The notes beneath the pieces were generated by a model. That model made no database searches. It was not told where the DNA came from and saw only the letters and a list, made by a program, of their open reading frames with translations. 62,000 bases of DNA, taken from NCBI GenBank assembly GCA_009760855.2, contig WPIO01000072.1:1430001-1492000 (forward strand). The letters are read 5' to 3'. A program made the position numbers and the translations under genes. Position 1 is the stretch's first letter, and each line of letters starts with the position of its first letter. Source of the DNA: Cristatella mucedo. Its lineage: Eukaryota > Bryozoa > Phylactolaemata > Cristatellidae. This document shows positions 11,075-23,650 of this stretch, piece by piece.

Positions 11075-14000
11075 GTGAGCACGCGGCGAAGAGGCGACCA
11101 AGTGATGCCTCAAAGTGGCACGACTTCGCACGTTTCGTTTTAAAATGTGCACACACTATAGCCCCAGTTAGCGGGATCTGGCGAAGTGATTGAGGTTTCG
11201 CAAATTGTCCAAGGCATGCGAATATCGGCTAACTTTGTGCATCATGACTAAGAAATCCTGTACATCATCTTGCATTGATGAGATGATGTAGGGTGTAAAT
11301 TTAATAAGCACTTAATTAACTTAGCACCTAAGTGCTCGTCGAGAGCTGTTGCTCTGAAGTGGAGAGCGAAGCTACAGACCGAGGTTAGAGATAGGGTAGA
11401 GTGAAAACTTCAAAAACGAGCGAAGAGAGCCCCTACCATCTACGATTAGCTGAGATATGCCCACACAGAAATGATACGCCTCATGCAGTTCCTTCTGAAA
11501 TTCACTGTGACTTCTAGGAGGTCGTTTAAAAGTGAAACAGCTAAACAACATAAAAGCCGCTACAAAACACATAATAGATACTCCACTCACATGACAATCT
11601 AGGTCACGAGTATTTTTCTTAGATATAATTTAATGGCATTCTATAACACTCGATCCACTTCGCAGTAGCCTAAGGTCTGGGATACTTAATTCAGGACCTT
11701 CATTTCATTTGGAGGTGTCTTGACAAACGCCGTAGATTAAGAGTGCTAACAAATCTAAAACACGGCATCACCAACAATTGTGTACTGTACAAAAATGGCT
11801 TCGCGTGGTCACGATTCCTTCTAACAATAATAAAGGTTAATAAAAATAATGCAATTGCAAATTTTGGTAGGGTGCCCTTTAAAACTACCAATCTCTTTCT
11901 AGGCTCTTGAACCTGCGGTAAAATCGCAGATCAACTGCTAAGGGATTAGAAGGTGCACAATTTCAGTACACGTGGGCACATATGGGGCAGTTCGTGTGGA
12001 CAGAGAAAATGCAGCGAGGTTAAAATGTTTTGTTGCTCTCTTAATCAAGTGTCGTCTAATCGGGATCAGGGTAGCGAAACGTAAATGTGTAGCGACTACC
12101 CGGCTTTATTAGGCGTAAGAGCTGAAGGCACCATCTACAAAGGATTTGAGGCTCTTAAAAAGCACGGCTAAGAAAAAAGAGCTTGAGGAGCGGTGGCGAA
12201 ATTAGACACAGAAGATGTAAGTTTTTCTTGCAAGTAAGCCAGAGCAAACGTATAAAGCATATACAAGCACGTGATAAGACCTTTAATTCGATACGCTGCC
12301 TGATTGGAGAAAGTGCAGGTTGGTGAAAAGTGGTGTAATGTCGCAATTAGGAATTTCACAATAGGCGTGCCATGTGAGCAGATTTTTTTTGCACAAACTG
12401 CAAAAAAGTCTTATTTTACAAGCCGGTTGACTTTCCTCGACGGAGTTACATAAGTCGAGACGGGAGTCACAAATGCATAAACGAACCTTGATGTGGTTTT
12501 GGGGGTTGACTTCGGCTTAGCGCTCGTAAAGTTGACGGACGAGTATGCGGTGCAGCGTGCACCGATGGCAAACGAAGCCACTAACTTCTCCACACGATGT
12601 AATCAACGAAATGAAGTCACGAGGCTCTTCTCTCCGCGCGTGCAGTGCACGTGGGTGAGCGAGAGACGGACGACACGCCCACTCTCGGCTTCAAGAGATG
12701 AACAGGAGCCTCGAAAGGGAAAGGATCACATGACCACGTGGCCATCCACTAATGCCTTTACCCAACCATCGGGGAGGACCCAGTTTCAGAGGCGCTATGC
12801 ACTCCAGCCTTGGTCTGGCTAGGGCGGGGCGACACGGTGGCGATGCCAAGCCCACATGGTATCCCTGTCTAAGCAGGCCGTGCTTGGAGTTATTTTATCT
12901 GAACGTATGTAAGCTTGGCGGTGGAGCTGATGTAATCGTCAAGCGAAAAGTCATTATGAAACAGGACACGCTGCATTTAAGCGTTTTGTTACGGTTCAAT
13001 TCCATGCTACTCTCCCTAGGCACGTTTAACTTGTCAAATATCTCAATTTTAAGCTGGTGATTATTATGCAGCTAAAATTCTTTTTAGCGTGAAATTTGGA
13101 TTCGCTTATTAGGCTGGACGTCCACATTCATTTCTAGGCACGCCAAGAGTTTGCTACTTTATAAAAGGGCTATGATAAAAGGCAAGGCATGCAGTGAACC
13201 GCCACCCCGGAGCCGCGCCATAAGTGGAAGGTGGCTGCTCGTAATTCATTCATTATTTAGACGCCATCAGCTCCATGTCCAATCAGCAGTTGCACTCAGT
13301 TTGGAAACATGTCTTGCTCGGTGACCTGTTTCATATGTCGCAATATCGGGAGTACCAATCCACATACGCAAGAGCAACGTCAGTTGCTCCGCCGTCATAG
13401 GAGTAGGGAAGGAACGGCGATATTAAACTATGCTCATGCTAATATAAAAAATTCCACTGTTCTCTTAGTCTGTGTATAACTGCAGTCGTTTTGCTGCTCT
13501 ATGTTAAATATGCTGATCGCTTCACCATTGTGAGCGTCGCTTGGACAAAAATCCAAGAGCAGGCAATATTGCTACACATATAATGACTAACAGTCCCGTA
13601 CAGCACGATGGCAGTCAAACTCTTCAAGTCGCCTAAGTGCTACCAAGAAGAAAGATCATGTCATCATGGCATGCCTATTCCACTATTTTTATTCTTTCAA
13701 TATATTTTATCGTTTTATTGGGTTTTCGGAGCTTGATTTTTCTAGATTTTTCATTTAGCTGCCTAATGGAGTAACTGCAATAATTGCGTTTTTGAGTGTG
13801 CTTGCCCACAATCACCGCTTTTCATGCTAGGCCCGATGATCCGTATGCTACCCTAAAAAATTGTCTCCTAGCAGATTCTAACGATCGAGATGAAGCTAAT
13901 TCTCTCGGAAGAAATTTCCGCCCATTCCCGCACATTCTGTGTGAAGGAATGGCCGAGCGCAGAAGTCTCGTAGGCAAGGTACCACTCGTTTGGCACCTCT

Positions 14001-14514
14001 AGACGCCCCCACCTCTAGACGCCCGTGTGGAATCCTCAAGTTATTTTGACCATGGTCGTCTGGTGATCTAGAATGCTTATAAAAGTGCATCAATCCCGCA
14101 GGATAGGAGGCTGCCGTAAATCGGCGAGCTTTTGGCTGCGAAGGTAGGTCGAGCTGAATTTATCTGTTCAACTGGAAGCAGGGGACGATGGCTCAGCAAA
14201 CGGGTACTAATTAGGACCTGCCACCCTCGAACTTATTAAGCTTACTAACAAGTCGGACCGCCCAATTCACAAGCGGTCTGAAAAGGCCTCTGCGATTCCC
14301 TGGACAGCATACCAAGGATTCGATTGAAGTAGTCCAGTTTTTATATAAAAAGTGTATATACCAGCCGGGCCGTCTCATGTTGCCCAGGAAAGCTACTCAT
14401 AAGGGCAATATCATTGATCTGGAGGCTCTTGGAGCCGACCTCGAGACAATACTAGAGATAAGTTCATATTCCAAAGTAAAACTGGGTTTTATATTATAAA
14501 TTCAAGATAATTAT
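11075..14514 (+). other. Intron, no recognised gene
   Basis: First part of a 5.5-kb intron. A GC-rich patch at about 12600-12840 contains two CACGTG motifs (near 12647 and 12735) and an open frame on the plus strand without recognisable similarity. The rest is AT-rich and I see nothing else to report. Confidence 0.4.
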
Positions 14515-14897
14515 AGTAATAATATTACACGTGATAAAGCGCCTTCAGAGAACTCAAATCTCTTTCTAGGCACTTTATGTTGCTGCAAAGGAAACACGAT
14601 TGAATGGTTAGTGGTATCGTGCTCAATAAACAACAAGAATGACATGGTTAGGGGTGGCATGCACATGGTCAGCATGCAAGTGTGGTTAGTGGCAGCATGC
14701 ACAGAGTCAGCAAGCATAGGCACATAAAGGTCGAGTCACAAGGACCCATTAAATGCTTTGCTAAATAGGTGCGTTTCTAATTTCTTTTTAAATGTGGTCA
14801 AGTCAGGGGACGTCGTGATGCAAGTCGGGAGTGAGTTCCAAGCTTAGGGAACATACGAGCTAAATGCACGGTCTCCGAAGGATTTGAGGTATGTGCA
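14515..14897 (-). mobile_element. LINE family A fragment (3' end)
   Basis: On the minus strand it carries the end of the coding region (AFSSY, WNSLP-like), the CATGCTGAC 3' UTR repeats and the hairpin tail: AAGTGCCTAGAAAGAGATTTG, a CTCTGAAGGCGCTTTAT closing arm, then ATTATT-type repeats. It is 5' truncated and lies in the 11075-16526 intron. Confidence 0.8.
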
Positions 14898-16021
14898 CAT
14901 TTAGCGTAACCTAATAAAATCAGAAATCAGATAATCTGGCTATTATTTTTGGCTGAACTGTCAGCGGAAGTTGATTTTAGTCCCAAGGGATTTGACGAAA
15001 TTCAGGAACAAATCTCCGAGGCAGGAATTCAGACTAAATTGCACTGGCCTCTATTTAGATAGAGCGAAGGTGAGATGGAACCTGATTGCCATGCTGTGTT
15101 GTATAGATTACGTTCTCGTTCCTTTTTTCGTAGCCGAGTCAGATACTAGAACTCGCACGCTAGCCGTTGAGACGAGCCCCTAGCCTCCACTGAGCTGCTC
15201 AACCAATGCCGCAGCCAAGACTTTCTGCTGACGCTCGAATCGTCGACTCGGCTCCTACAAGCACTGGCCTGACGTCTCTTTTGTTATTGCGCCCTGATAT
15301 TCGCTCAATCTATTGAAAACGGTCGTCTGTTAAGAAATCTCATAATTTCTATGCCTGACGCACCTACACTTTCTATCTCTTATCTATAACTTAATCTTTC
15401 TCTCCAACCGTGCGCCAAGACCTTCAGCTAATACTTTAATCCGAGACTGTTGAACTGAGCAGAGAATTTTATCGAAAGTCTCCCACCAGCTTAAATGAAT
15501 TTTTTGCGATGCTTCTATTAGCCAAATGCCTGCAGCAGTTTCTCGCCACTTGCTCAGCTAAGAAGGGTTTGAGGGCGTGCTATTTAGGCTGTCTATTTTA
15601 TTAGTTGAAATGTAGAGGAACTAGGATTGGGGTCAAATGAGACTCCGGAGCAGCCTTGTACTACCCAACTTCGGTCATCTGCACGTACCTCTCAATGGTA
15701 AATGCGAAGGTGCGGCACAGCAAAAACCCACGTACTTGCTTTTATCCTTACTCCTTCTCTTTGCCTTAGCTCTACCAAGATTTTATTAGTATTAGTCCAG
15801 GCTTGGGTGGCCAAGCGTTGCAAAACCACATAAGAAAATTGAGACTAGGCGATACTTTCAAGGTAGCCTGTATCCTCTCCATTGCTAGGAGATACTTTAG
15901 AGCTAACACGTATCCTCTTGATTAGTTGATCCTACAATATTATCAATCATATTTAGTCAGTAAGTAGTTATGGTATTATTTGATCGAGGAGCTAGGGGCT
16001 GGTGCTCGTGAGTGCCTTTAG
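14898..16021. other. Intron, local imperfect duplication only
   Basis: No gene is seen. At about 15853-15932 two imperfect 38-bp copies share GATACTTT and GTATCCTCT blocks. Confidence 0.4.
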
Positions 16022-16147
16022 CTAGGTCCAGTAGTTAAGGTGCTCGCCCGGACCAAGGTCTGGCTGAGTTCGTGGGCTCAAGCCCCGAGGCATACATGAA
16101 GCGCCTGAATAGAGATTAAGTTCTCCTAGGGCCTGACTATTGTAAAT
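16022..16147 (+). mobile_element. SINE family B copy
   Basis: The tRNA-like head has an A box (TAGTTAAGGTGCTCG) and a B-box-like GGGCTCAAGCCCC. A 3' part follows directly: GAAGCGCCTGAATAGAG, then AGTTCTCCTAGGGC, which is the LINE A hairpin in shorter form. It lies in the intron before the exon at 16527. Confidence 0.8.
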
Positions 16148-16526
16148 TTTTTGTGTTCGTTTTTCAGATTTTTAGTTCATACTGCTCGAGGACAGTGGCC
16201 GTCGCATTTAGAGTCTCTATCGAAAGCAAATCAAGTCTTCCTGCTATGCAAGGTTATTAATCAGCCTAGAATGCTATAAAATCCCTTGCACTGGCATAAT
16301 GGGTAGTGACAATGCCAGGCTGAGCATCAGCCCGTGTATGCAGCACTAAAGTATACTATCCTAGCGCTAGAAAAAAAAAGAAAATGTGCCAAGTTTTCGT
16401 GGGGAGGCAAATTCAAGACCTCGTGATCGGAGTTACGAGCCATTCCAACTCACATATTTTAATAGCCCTGTCGCTTTCTAAATCGTTGATGCTTCGACCT
16501 ATATCATACCTTGCCATTTTTTAAAG

Positions 16527-16670
16527 ATTGATGACATCGACTACAAGATATCACAGCTCAACCCGGTTCTCCTCTTGAAGACAAAATACTCAACGTCAAA
16601 GGAAGACGAGGAGAAGAAACTAGCTGAAAACCTGGACCTTCTTCAGTATTTGTGCCTAATAACTAGTCTG
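16527..16670 (+). CDS. ADCY10-like: Soluble adenylyl cyclase-like, exon before Walker B
   Basis: Starts IDDIDYKISQLNP, then a lysine/glutamate-rich stretch and LLQYLCLITSL. It matches the segment just before the Walker B strand. Acceptor TTTTTTAAAG, phase 0. The end is taken as CTG|GTCAGG; AGG|GTCACT at 16676 is also in phase 0 and would add two residues. Confidence 0.8.
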
Positions 16671-16781
16671 GTCAGGGTCACTGAGCTGCTAGCTAGGCCT
16701 CGTTTTTAGCATGCGGCTGAGATTATCGGCAGCCGGGGAATTAAAAAAATAATTGTATTAATTTGCTTAATTTTTTAATAG

Positions 16782-16896
16782 GCGTCGATTAAAAAGACAG
16801 TTGTGCTTGTGGTCGACGGAGCTCAATTTATCGACGACGAGTCTATGGCCTTCGTGGAAATGGCTGTTCGCTACTGTCCGCTACTGTTCATATTCG
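16782..16896 (+). CDS. ADCY10-like: Soluble adenylyl cyclase-like, Walker B exon
   Basis: It encodes ASIKKTVVLVVDGAQFIDD and then MAFVEMAVRYCPLLFIFG. It aligns with the Walker B strand of ADCY10, where the motif is DEAQF; here it is DGAQF, so the glutamate expected to activate water for ATP hydrolysis is glycine. Acceptor TTTTTTAATAG, donor TTCG|GTGAGC, phase 1. The next exon is 8.3 kb away at 25238. Confidence 0.9.
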
Positions 16897-18369
16897 GTGA
16901 GCAACTGAAGTGCGTCGTGCACAATGCAGCTAATGCCAGCAGCTCTCACTTGTCTCGCAGAAGCCTCGCCTCTCGGCCTGTCGGTAGGCTGCCGCTGCCT
17001 CTCGCTCCAGTGCTCTGGCTTTCACAGCGGAGCGGTAGCGTTTCGCTCGACAGACTGGCCGATCCGTGTAGGCCTGAAGGCGAGCCGTAGAGAAGCTTTG
17101 TGCTAATGCTGACAGACCAAACATGGCATGATCCCGAATTGACAAGTAGCTCGGCGATTTTGACGAATTACCGCAACTCACTCCCATTAGGGAAAAATTA
17201 GCGAAATCGAAAGTGTAAAGCTAGAGTTTCGAGTGAATATTGCAGTACGCGATCTTAATAATTTACCCACTACATCTCGTGCTATTTCGCTCTTACGCTC
17301 TCGTGAAAATGGACTTTAAAGACCCTGGCTACTACCAGTATCTCACTTCAGAGTTAAGACCAGACATGCTGCCTAGGCTAACCACGTCTCATCTATAGAT
17401 GCAGATCGTGTGGCTTCGGCACTCCGCGGCTTTGGAATGAGCTGCTGGACAAAGCCCTCTGTAGTGTTTCTTTGTGAGCTTAAGAAGGCGTGGTATCCCA
17501 GTTCGACAAGCCTGGTTCTTGCAGGGCCACCGCCATTCACTGTAATTGATCGGAAATAGACAGGAAATTGGTTAGGAGAAGATCCAAGTTTGATTGCATT
17601 TTAAATTTCATAATCATTTATGTGTACCCACAAAATTTCATTGCACACGCGCGTTCCCATGCAATCCACAGCAATCAGCTGCAGCATTCCCTGTGGTAGA
17701 TTGCTGTATTAAACCGTATCGCTGCAGTCGGTTGTAGAGAATTGCATGAGAATGCGCTAGTGCAATGAAATTGTACGGACATACTTGGAAAATAGTACAA
17801 TTTAATGTTCAATTCAAATTGGTTTGACGCATAGCCGACTTCCTTCACGTTTGCATTGGATTCTAGTGTATTAAGTGATTGGCAGTAGATTCTCACAGTA
17901 GGCAGCATCTTTAGAGCCCATTTTCACGAGAACACGAGAGCCAAGTGACGTGCAACCTGGTGGAAATTACAACGACCGATTAATACAATGTTCATTTAAA
18001 AATTGAGCTTTGTGAAGGCAATTTCTTGTTTGGTTTTGTTTAATTAAATTTTATTTTGGATTGTGATAATTTATTGAACCCTTTGGAAATACAGGACTCC
18101 CTACAATCAAAAGTGAAAGCTCGAGGTTTCGAATACCATAGATAAAAATACGGTCATCATTTTTTAAATATCAAGCCTTTAGAAGATTCGCCACAGCATT
18201 TGTTGCACTGATGATTTACTGCAAGGTCTTATCATGATCTTTCAGTATAATGACCTCAATGGCTTAGATCTACAGGTTTTATGTATTATAGAAGTGTAAT
18301 CTAGCATAGAGATATACTATGAGCTATGCACCTTAAGTAAAGCTGACAGGAGCCTGTATTTACATAAAC
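16897..18369 (+). other. Start of an 8.3-kb intron
   Basis: A GC-rich stretch at 16960-17100 follows an AG and stays open in one frame, but it does not match the cyclase. The phase-1 join straight to 25238 gives a family-like sequence, so I treat this as intron. Confidence 0.5.
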
Positions 18370-18958
18370 TGCAGTTGCCACATCAAACCACTTCTCGCCG
18401 ACATGCACTGGCTACCAGTAAAGCAACGCATAGACTTAATCACTCACTTTTAGGTCCCATCATTATTTTAACTCCAGCCAATCTATCAGATCTACTCCGC
18501 CACCAGGCTAGGCATAGTACCAACCACTTTTTGGAATCTACCTGTTCACCTATACCTCGTACAAACCTCAAATCATTTGGAGACCGTGCATTTAGTTCGT
18601 ATGTTCCCTAATCCCGGAACTCGCTCCTGAATTCCGTCAGGAGATCTCCTGACTTGACCACATTTAAAAAGAAATTAAAAACTCACCTATGTATGACAGC
18701 ATTTAGTGGGTCCCTCTGATTCGTCCATCATATGCTTGTGCATGCTGAAACTGTTGCATGTTGCCAATAACCACACTTTCGCGCTGACCCTGTGCATGTC
18801 ACCCCTAACCATGTTATTCATGTTGTTTATCAAGCATGATACCACTCACCACTCGATTGTGTTTCCTTTGCAGCAAATTTTTAGCGCCTAGAAAGAGATT
18901 TATTTCTCTTCTGAGGGCGCTTTATCAAGTTTATAATTATTGTTATTAACTCGCTATA
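18370..18958 (+). mobile_element. LINE family A fragment
   Basis: It starts in the HITPLLADLHWLPVK-equivalent region (read as CHIKPLLADMHWLPVK with frameshifts), continues through PRTNLKSFGDRAFSSY, the 3' UTR with CATGTCACCCCTAACCATG, and ends in the hairpin CGCCTAGAAAGAG...CTGAGGGCGCTTTATCAAG plus ATTATTGTTATT. It is 5' truncated. Confidence 0.85.
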
Positions 18959-19067
18959 CAGTTTTTCATTAGTAGACATATCTACGCTCATGTCTGCCTA
19001 AACAATATACAAAGCTAACTAGCGCTTCTTCGGCATTGTTTACATTTTCGTACCTAGTGTCCATTCA

Positions 19068-19111
<44 letters not shown>

Positions 19112-20704
19112 AAAATTGTAGAGAAGCTATCTTTCTGCTTGTTAATTTTAACCATTACTAGTATTATTTTTACTATTAACACCCAAAAGAGATATCGCAA
19201 TGCTGGGAAAAATAATTTACGATGTAGTCATTGACGTTTAAACCTAATACCTTCGAAGCCGGACATGACAAGTACATCTTAGAAGTTCCCTTGCTCCACC
19301 ATGCCTCTTCAAGTTACGCCCCAATCAGGCTAGGCATTGTACCACTTGCTCTTCCGAATCAAGTCTTATAGCTGGGACAATCGATATTAGCCACCGTAAG
19401 CAAGACTTGTGTGAATCTTTGAGAAGAAATTTGCATATTTAGTAAAATAAAAGTTGTTTGAACGTTTTAGGTGACTCGTGGACCGTTGTGCGGCTTTTAA
19501 TGTGGGAGGTTGGCTGAACAATAAATCTAGTTTGGTGATTAGGCAGCATATTGGCATTCAAGCACGGCTCGAACTTAGCGACTGGGACTCTATAGAGCAC
19601 CTTTTCTGGAAACCGGGTGACGTTTAGTTAAATGCGCTAATAATGAAAATTCGGGGTAGTGAATGCTCAAAAATGGAAATGAAGTGTTTTAATGTAATAT
19701 AACTCATTATTTTTCTACGTGCTTGTGATCCCGCAGTTTATCAAATAAATAAAAATATATGCCTACTTCTATATAAACAAAAACAAACCTTGATAACTAC
19801 GTAACATTACCCTAGCGAATATGCCGTAAGATTTTCTATTCTTTTTTCCATATATTTTGAGTGATTTAATAGGTTTAGGTTGCAAAACAGTTTAAACAAG
19901 TTTCTAGTCCTGGCTCTAGAGGCTTGACTAGCATGGGTCAGTCGTGCTATGTAAGGCCCTCTCGCACCACTCAGTAAGTGTACAATAATGAAAATGATTG
20001 TAGAGTGCTAAAGTGGAAGATGAACACAGACAGGTGAATTCTGATTGAGTATTTCCAGAAAGATCTCGATGTGTTTACATTACCTTACTAGTGCCTCATA
20101 TATTACGGCTTCAATTTTTTAGCACGCATTCGCGTTTGACGTGGTATGGCCTTTCAATTCTGATAATGACCGGTTGCATTTTGTGTTGATTTTTCATAAT
20201 TTGACTTCAGTATAGTTCTCTAATCCAGATAGTACGCCCTGTCAGTTAGAATATTAGCCATCCAGATGACCATTTGGACCCTCAAACATTTTATCCACAA
20301 TGACACTGAAACAGAACGTGATGGCCATTCGTTCATAGAGTTTTCTCTCTCATTAGTATGGTGGCTGCAGATCAGGCTACTACCGGCTTTCTCGGTGAAA
20401 AATAACGTTATTCAGCCTATGATAGTGTTCCATGAATAGGTAGCACAATACGCTACGGATGCCTGTATACACTCTAAAAACATGTGTCCTTATTTGGTAT
20501 TAGTGCAGCGGTTCAGCCTGCTGCATGATGTAAGGCAAGGTATCTCCGTCTGTACCTCTAAAGGGCCACAAAAACGATGTTGGTGTTACGCAGGAGAGTT
20601 GCTTATGGTGCACTCACAGCCTGAGAGGCTTTTGGTAGCCATTCGGCAGCCAACAAACTTCATCTCACGCAACAAAGAGAAAGTGAGAAGGTAGCTGAGT
20701 CAGG
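18959..20704 (+). other. Intron, only a TA microsatellite
   Basis: AT-rich intron sequence. The one clear structure is the TA repeat at 19072-19109. I see no protein-coding signal. Confidence 0.45.
19072..19109. repeat. (TA)n microsatellite
   Basis: About 19 uninterrupted TA dinucleotides. Confidence 0.95.
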
Positions 20705-23650
20705 AGAGCAGTTGAGGTAATAAATAGCGTGGGTAGAAGTGGCAGCTCAGGACGGCTAGAAAGGATGTGCCATAGTCGGCAGCAGGAGAATAGTTGTCGT
20801 TGCGTAGGAATCGTGGAAGTAATTTCCACAATCTAGGGCCTGCAGAGCAAATGTTTTTTCCGCCAACGGTCTTTAAGTGGGGGAAATAGAACGGCTAATT
20901 TATTGTCCATACGGGACCTGGCGGCACGAGGAGGCGGAAACTGGTGCAGAAGTTCAGCTAGGTATGGAGTAGCCAAGCCGTGGCAGGCCAGGTGGGTCAG
21001 CGTAAGAACTTTGTTATGTATCCGTTGATCAACCGGCAGCCATCCGAGCTCTTTCAGCAAAGGAAGCAAGTATTCAAGCCTCTGGGATTTGCAAACTAGC
21101 CTTGCAGCCACATTCATTATCAGCTGCAGTTGCCTAGTGGCTTTTTTCGGTAGCCCTGCCAAAAGGGAGCTGCAATAATCTAGTGGAGACAGAACTAAGT
21201 AGCTAGTTAAATTTTTGGCAAGCCTCCGTAGAGCCGTGATGGCACACTAGGTAAGGCGGTTGCTTTCACGACCTCGGTCCCGAGGTCGCGGGTTCGATTC
21301 CTGCGGTTGGCGAATCTTTATCGCCACTGCAAGCGGTGGTGATCGCAATAAAGGCTCTTCTGTCGCTATACAAAAAGAGGCTGTTTAATCAGCTAGTATT
21401 TATTTATTTATTAATTTAGAAGACAGTTCATAACTCTATTTACTGGCTGGACGTGCTGGCTAGCTGTGGAAGCAGTCTTCTTAGCGAAGCCTTAAGAATT
21501 TAGGCAGCTATCGAAGAAAACCCCTAAATTCCGAGCAGATGGTGGTGGTCACACAACAGTATTACCTATTAGAAGTGCAAGGCCTTCTAGTCCCGCCACT
21601 CACTTGGGGTGTCCTATGAGAAGCGGTTTTGTTTTAAAGTCGTTAAGTTTTAGGAAATTTCCAAACATCCATGATCCAATGTCTGCAAGGCAAGCATTTA
21701 GTTTATCAGTTACTGCAGCAGATTCCGGTGGTTTAAATGACAAATACAGGTGATAATCTTCAGCATAAAAGTTGAATTCTTTGCCATGGGCGTGAATCTC
21801 TTTTTCCAGAGGTCAAGTACATATGGAGAATAGCAAAGGGCTGAAGACGGACTCTTGAGGGACTCCATATGTGACTGGTCTGGATGAAACCTGACTGCCA
21901 CACGACAGCAATTGAACGCGATCGGACAAGTACGATTTAAACTACGCAAGTGGCTCGTCTGTCAGACCAATCGTTGTTCTCAATCGTTCTAATACGATAT
22001 CGTGATCAATAGTGCCGAAGGTAGTTAATAGATCTAGCAGCTCTATGGCCATGACATTCCCGTCATCGTTGCTGCATAGGATGTCATTGGTTACATGGAC
22101 AAGTACAGTTCCAGTGGATCCTGGCGCTTGAACCCCGATTGAAATTGTTCGGGAATTTAATTTTTTCAATTTGTGCTACCAGCTGCTTAGCGATAATTTT
22201 TAAGGAACCTTTGACAAAGAAGGAAAAGGGGAAACTGGGGCGATAGTTTGCAAGGATATTTGTATCTAATCCAGGTTTTTTAAGTATCTGCCTATCGATA
22301 GCCGATTTGAAGGTCTTGGTACAACCCTTTTTTCCAGAAAAGAATTAAAAATCTTGGTTATGGCTAGTCTGGGTTATTTTGCAAGTGAAGATCACAGTGA
22401 TGATGGTGTAGGGTCTTCAGGAAACGAGTAAGCTTTTTTTACTTGACCTTATTAAGTTTGCATGCAGAAACCTCGGAAAATCTTTTAAGGGAGGTCACAG
22501 GTTGAGATTCAGCAATTGATTAGTCGGAGGTAGCTTTATTGAGGCTCGAAATTGCACAATTGTTTCGTATAAGATGACTAGAAATGTTTTGGCCGAGCCG
22601 TTAATATCTGGGGAGTGCGACCTCTCAGCATTAGCCAGCAAATTGTTTACCGTCATATGGATCTGTTTTGGTCTGACTAGCAGGACTTCAGTTTTTGAGT
22701 AAAAAATAAAGTACTGGCTTTTGCAAGCTTCCTGGTGTAGACTCGAAGGAAGTCTTTGAAGTTGACTGGATCTTCATTAGACCCAGACTTCTTAAAATGG
22801 CGTTCAAGCCAGCTCTTAACACGGTGCATCTTTTGAAGTTTTTTAAATTGAAAGGAATCGTCACGATTCTGTACGTGGGAAGAATTTACGGGAGCATGTT
22901 TGTCAAGAGCACTCCTGAGTTTCATGTTGACTGCATCAGCGAGGTTATCAGAGCTGTCAGTCTAGTCTGGGTGCAGATCAAAATGACCTGCCTCACATAC
23001 AGATTTCAACATTTGGTCTTGGTCAATACTTTTTAAGTTAAGTATCTGGACAAACTCGACATAACCCTGTACGTACAACGGAGCAGGAACAGTGAACGAG
23101 ACCGAACAATGATCCAAGAGGGTCAGGGTAGCAGACATCCTTAGTGATAGCAATATCTATGATATGGCCACCCATGTAAGTGGTATAATTAGACCAAACC
23201 AAAGTTCCCCGGGCAGTCAAGAAAGGAGCGGACCTCGATGATGCTAGGGTTGTCAACATGAATATCGAAGTCTCCTGCAATCAGTAACGGTCTGTCACAC
23301 AAGTAAAGATTTTAGCGAGGAATTCCGAAAACTTCTATATGCACAAATTTAGACAGCCAGAATGAGGTCGGTATATCACAACAGTGAGCGGCACTGTCTT
23401 TGATGAGAGCCTGATTGCAGCTAAATCAAACGATGGCCCATGCAATAAACCGCGTGTCTGATAGTCAAACGATTTACAAACAGTAACAGCAACTCCGGCA
23501 TTAACCTTTTTAGATCGCGTGGACTGAAAGAATGAGAACCGGGAGAGGGTGATCTCATACCCAAGCAGGGCGTCATCCGCGTTTTGGTCAGCAGAAATAC
23601 ATCTAGCTTCTCCGGCACAGCCTGATCGTGGAAAATTAAGCCCTTGTTTT
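20705..23650 (-). mobile_element. LINE family B, long decayed copy
   Basis: Minus-strand coding pieces appear in order. An endonuclease-like start near 23.6 kb (LDVFLLTKT) is followed by an endonuclease segment at 23.04-23.28 kb. A reverse transcriptase follows at 21.9-22.2 kb (ELLDLLTTFGTIDHDIVLERL, matching the LLDLSAAFDTIDH motif). The C-terminal region at 20.83-21.16 kb carries RLVCKSQRLEYLLPLLKELGWLPVDQR. Overall type is CR1/L2/jockey-like. Frameshifts and stops break it, and the C-terminus differs clearly from LINE family A. A SINE sits inside at 21231-21413. Confidence 0.8.
21231..21413 (+). mobile_element. SINE family A copy nested in LINE B
   Basis: The tRNA-like head has A box TGGCACACTAGG and B box GGTTCGATTCC. 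A body follows with ATCGCCACTGCAAGCGGTGGTGAT and AAAGGCTCTTCTGTCGCTATAC, and an AT-rich TATTTATTTATTA tail. It interrupts LINE B between its RT and C-terminal parts, so it inserted later. Sister copies lie at 39.5, 40.4 (minus) and 45.6 kb. Confidence 0.88.

Noticed and set aside
16960-17105. Possible exon after TCTCGCAG
   Set aside because: The frames do not match the cyclase, and the exon at 16896 joins in phase directly to 25238.
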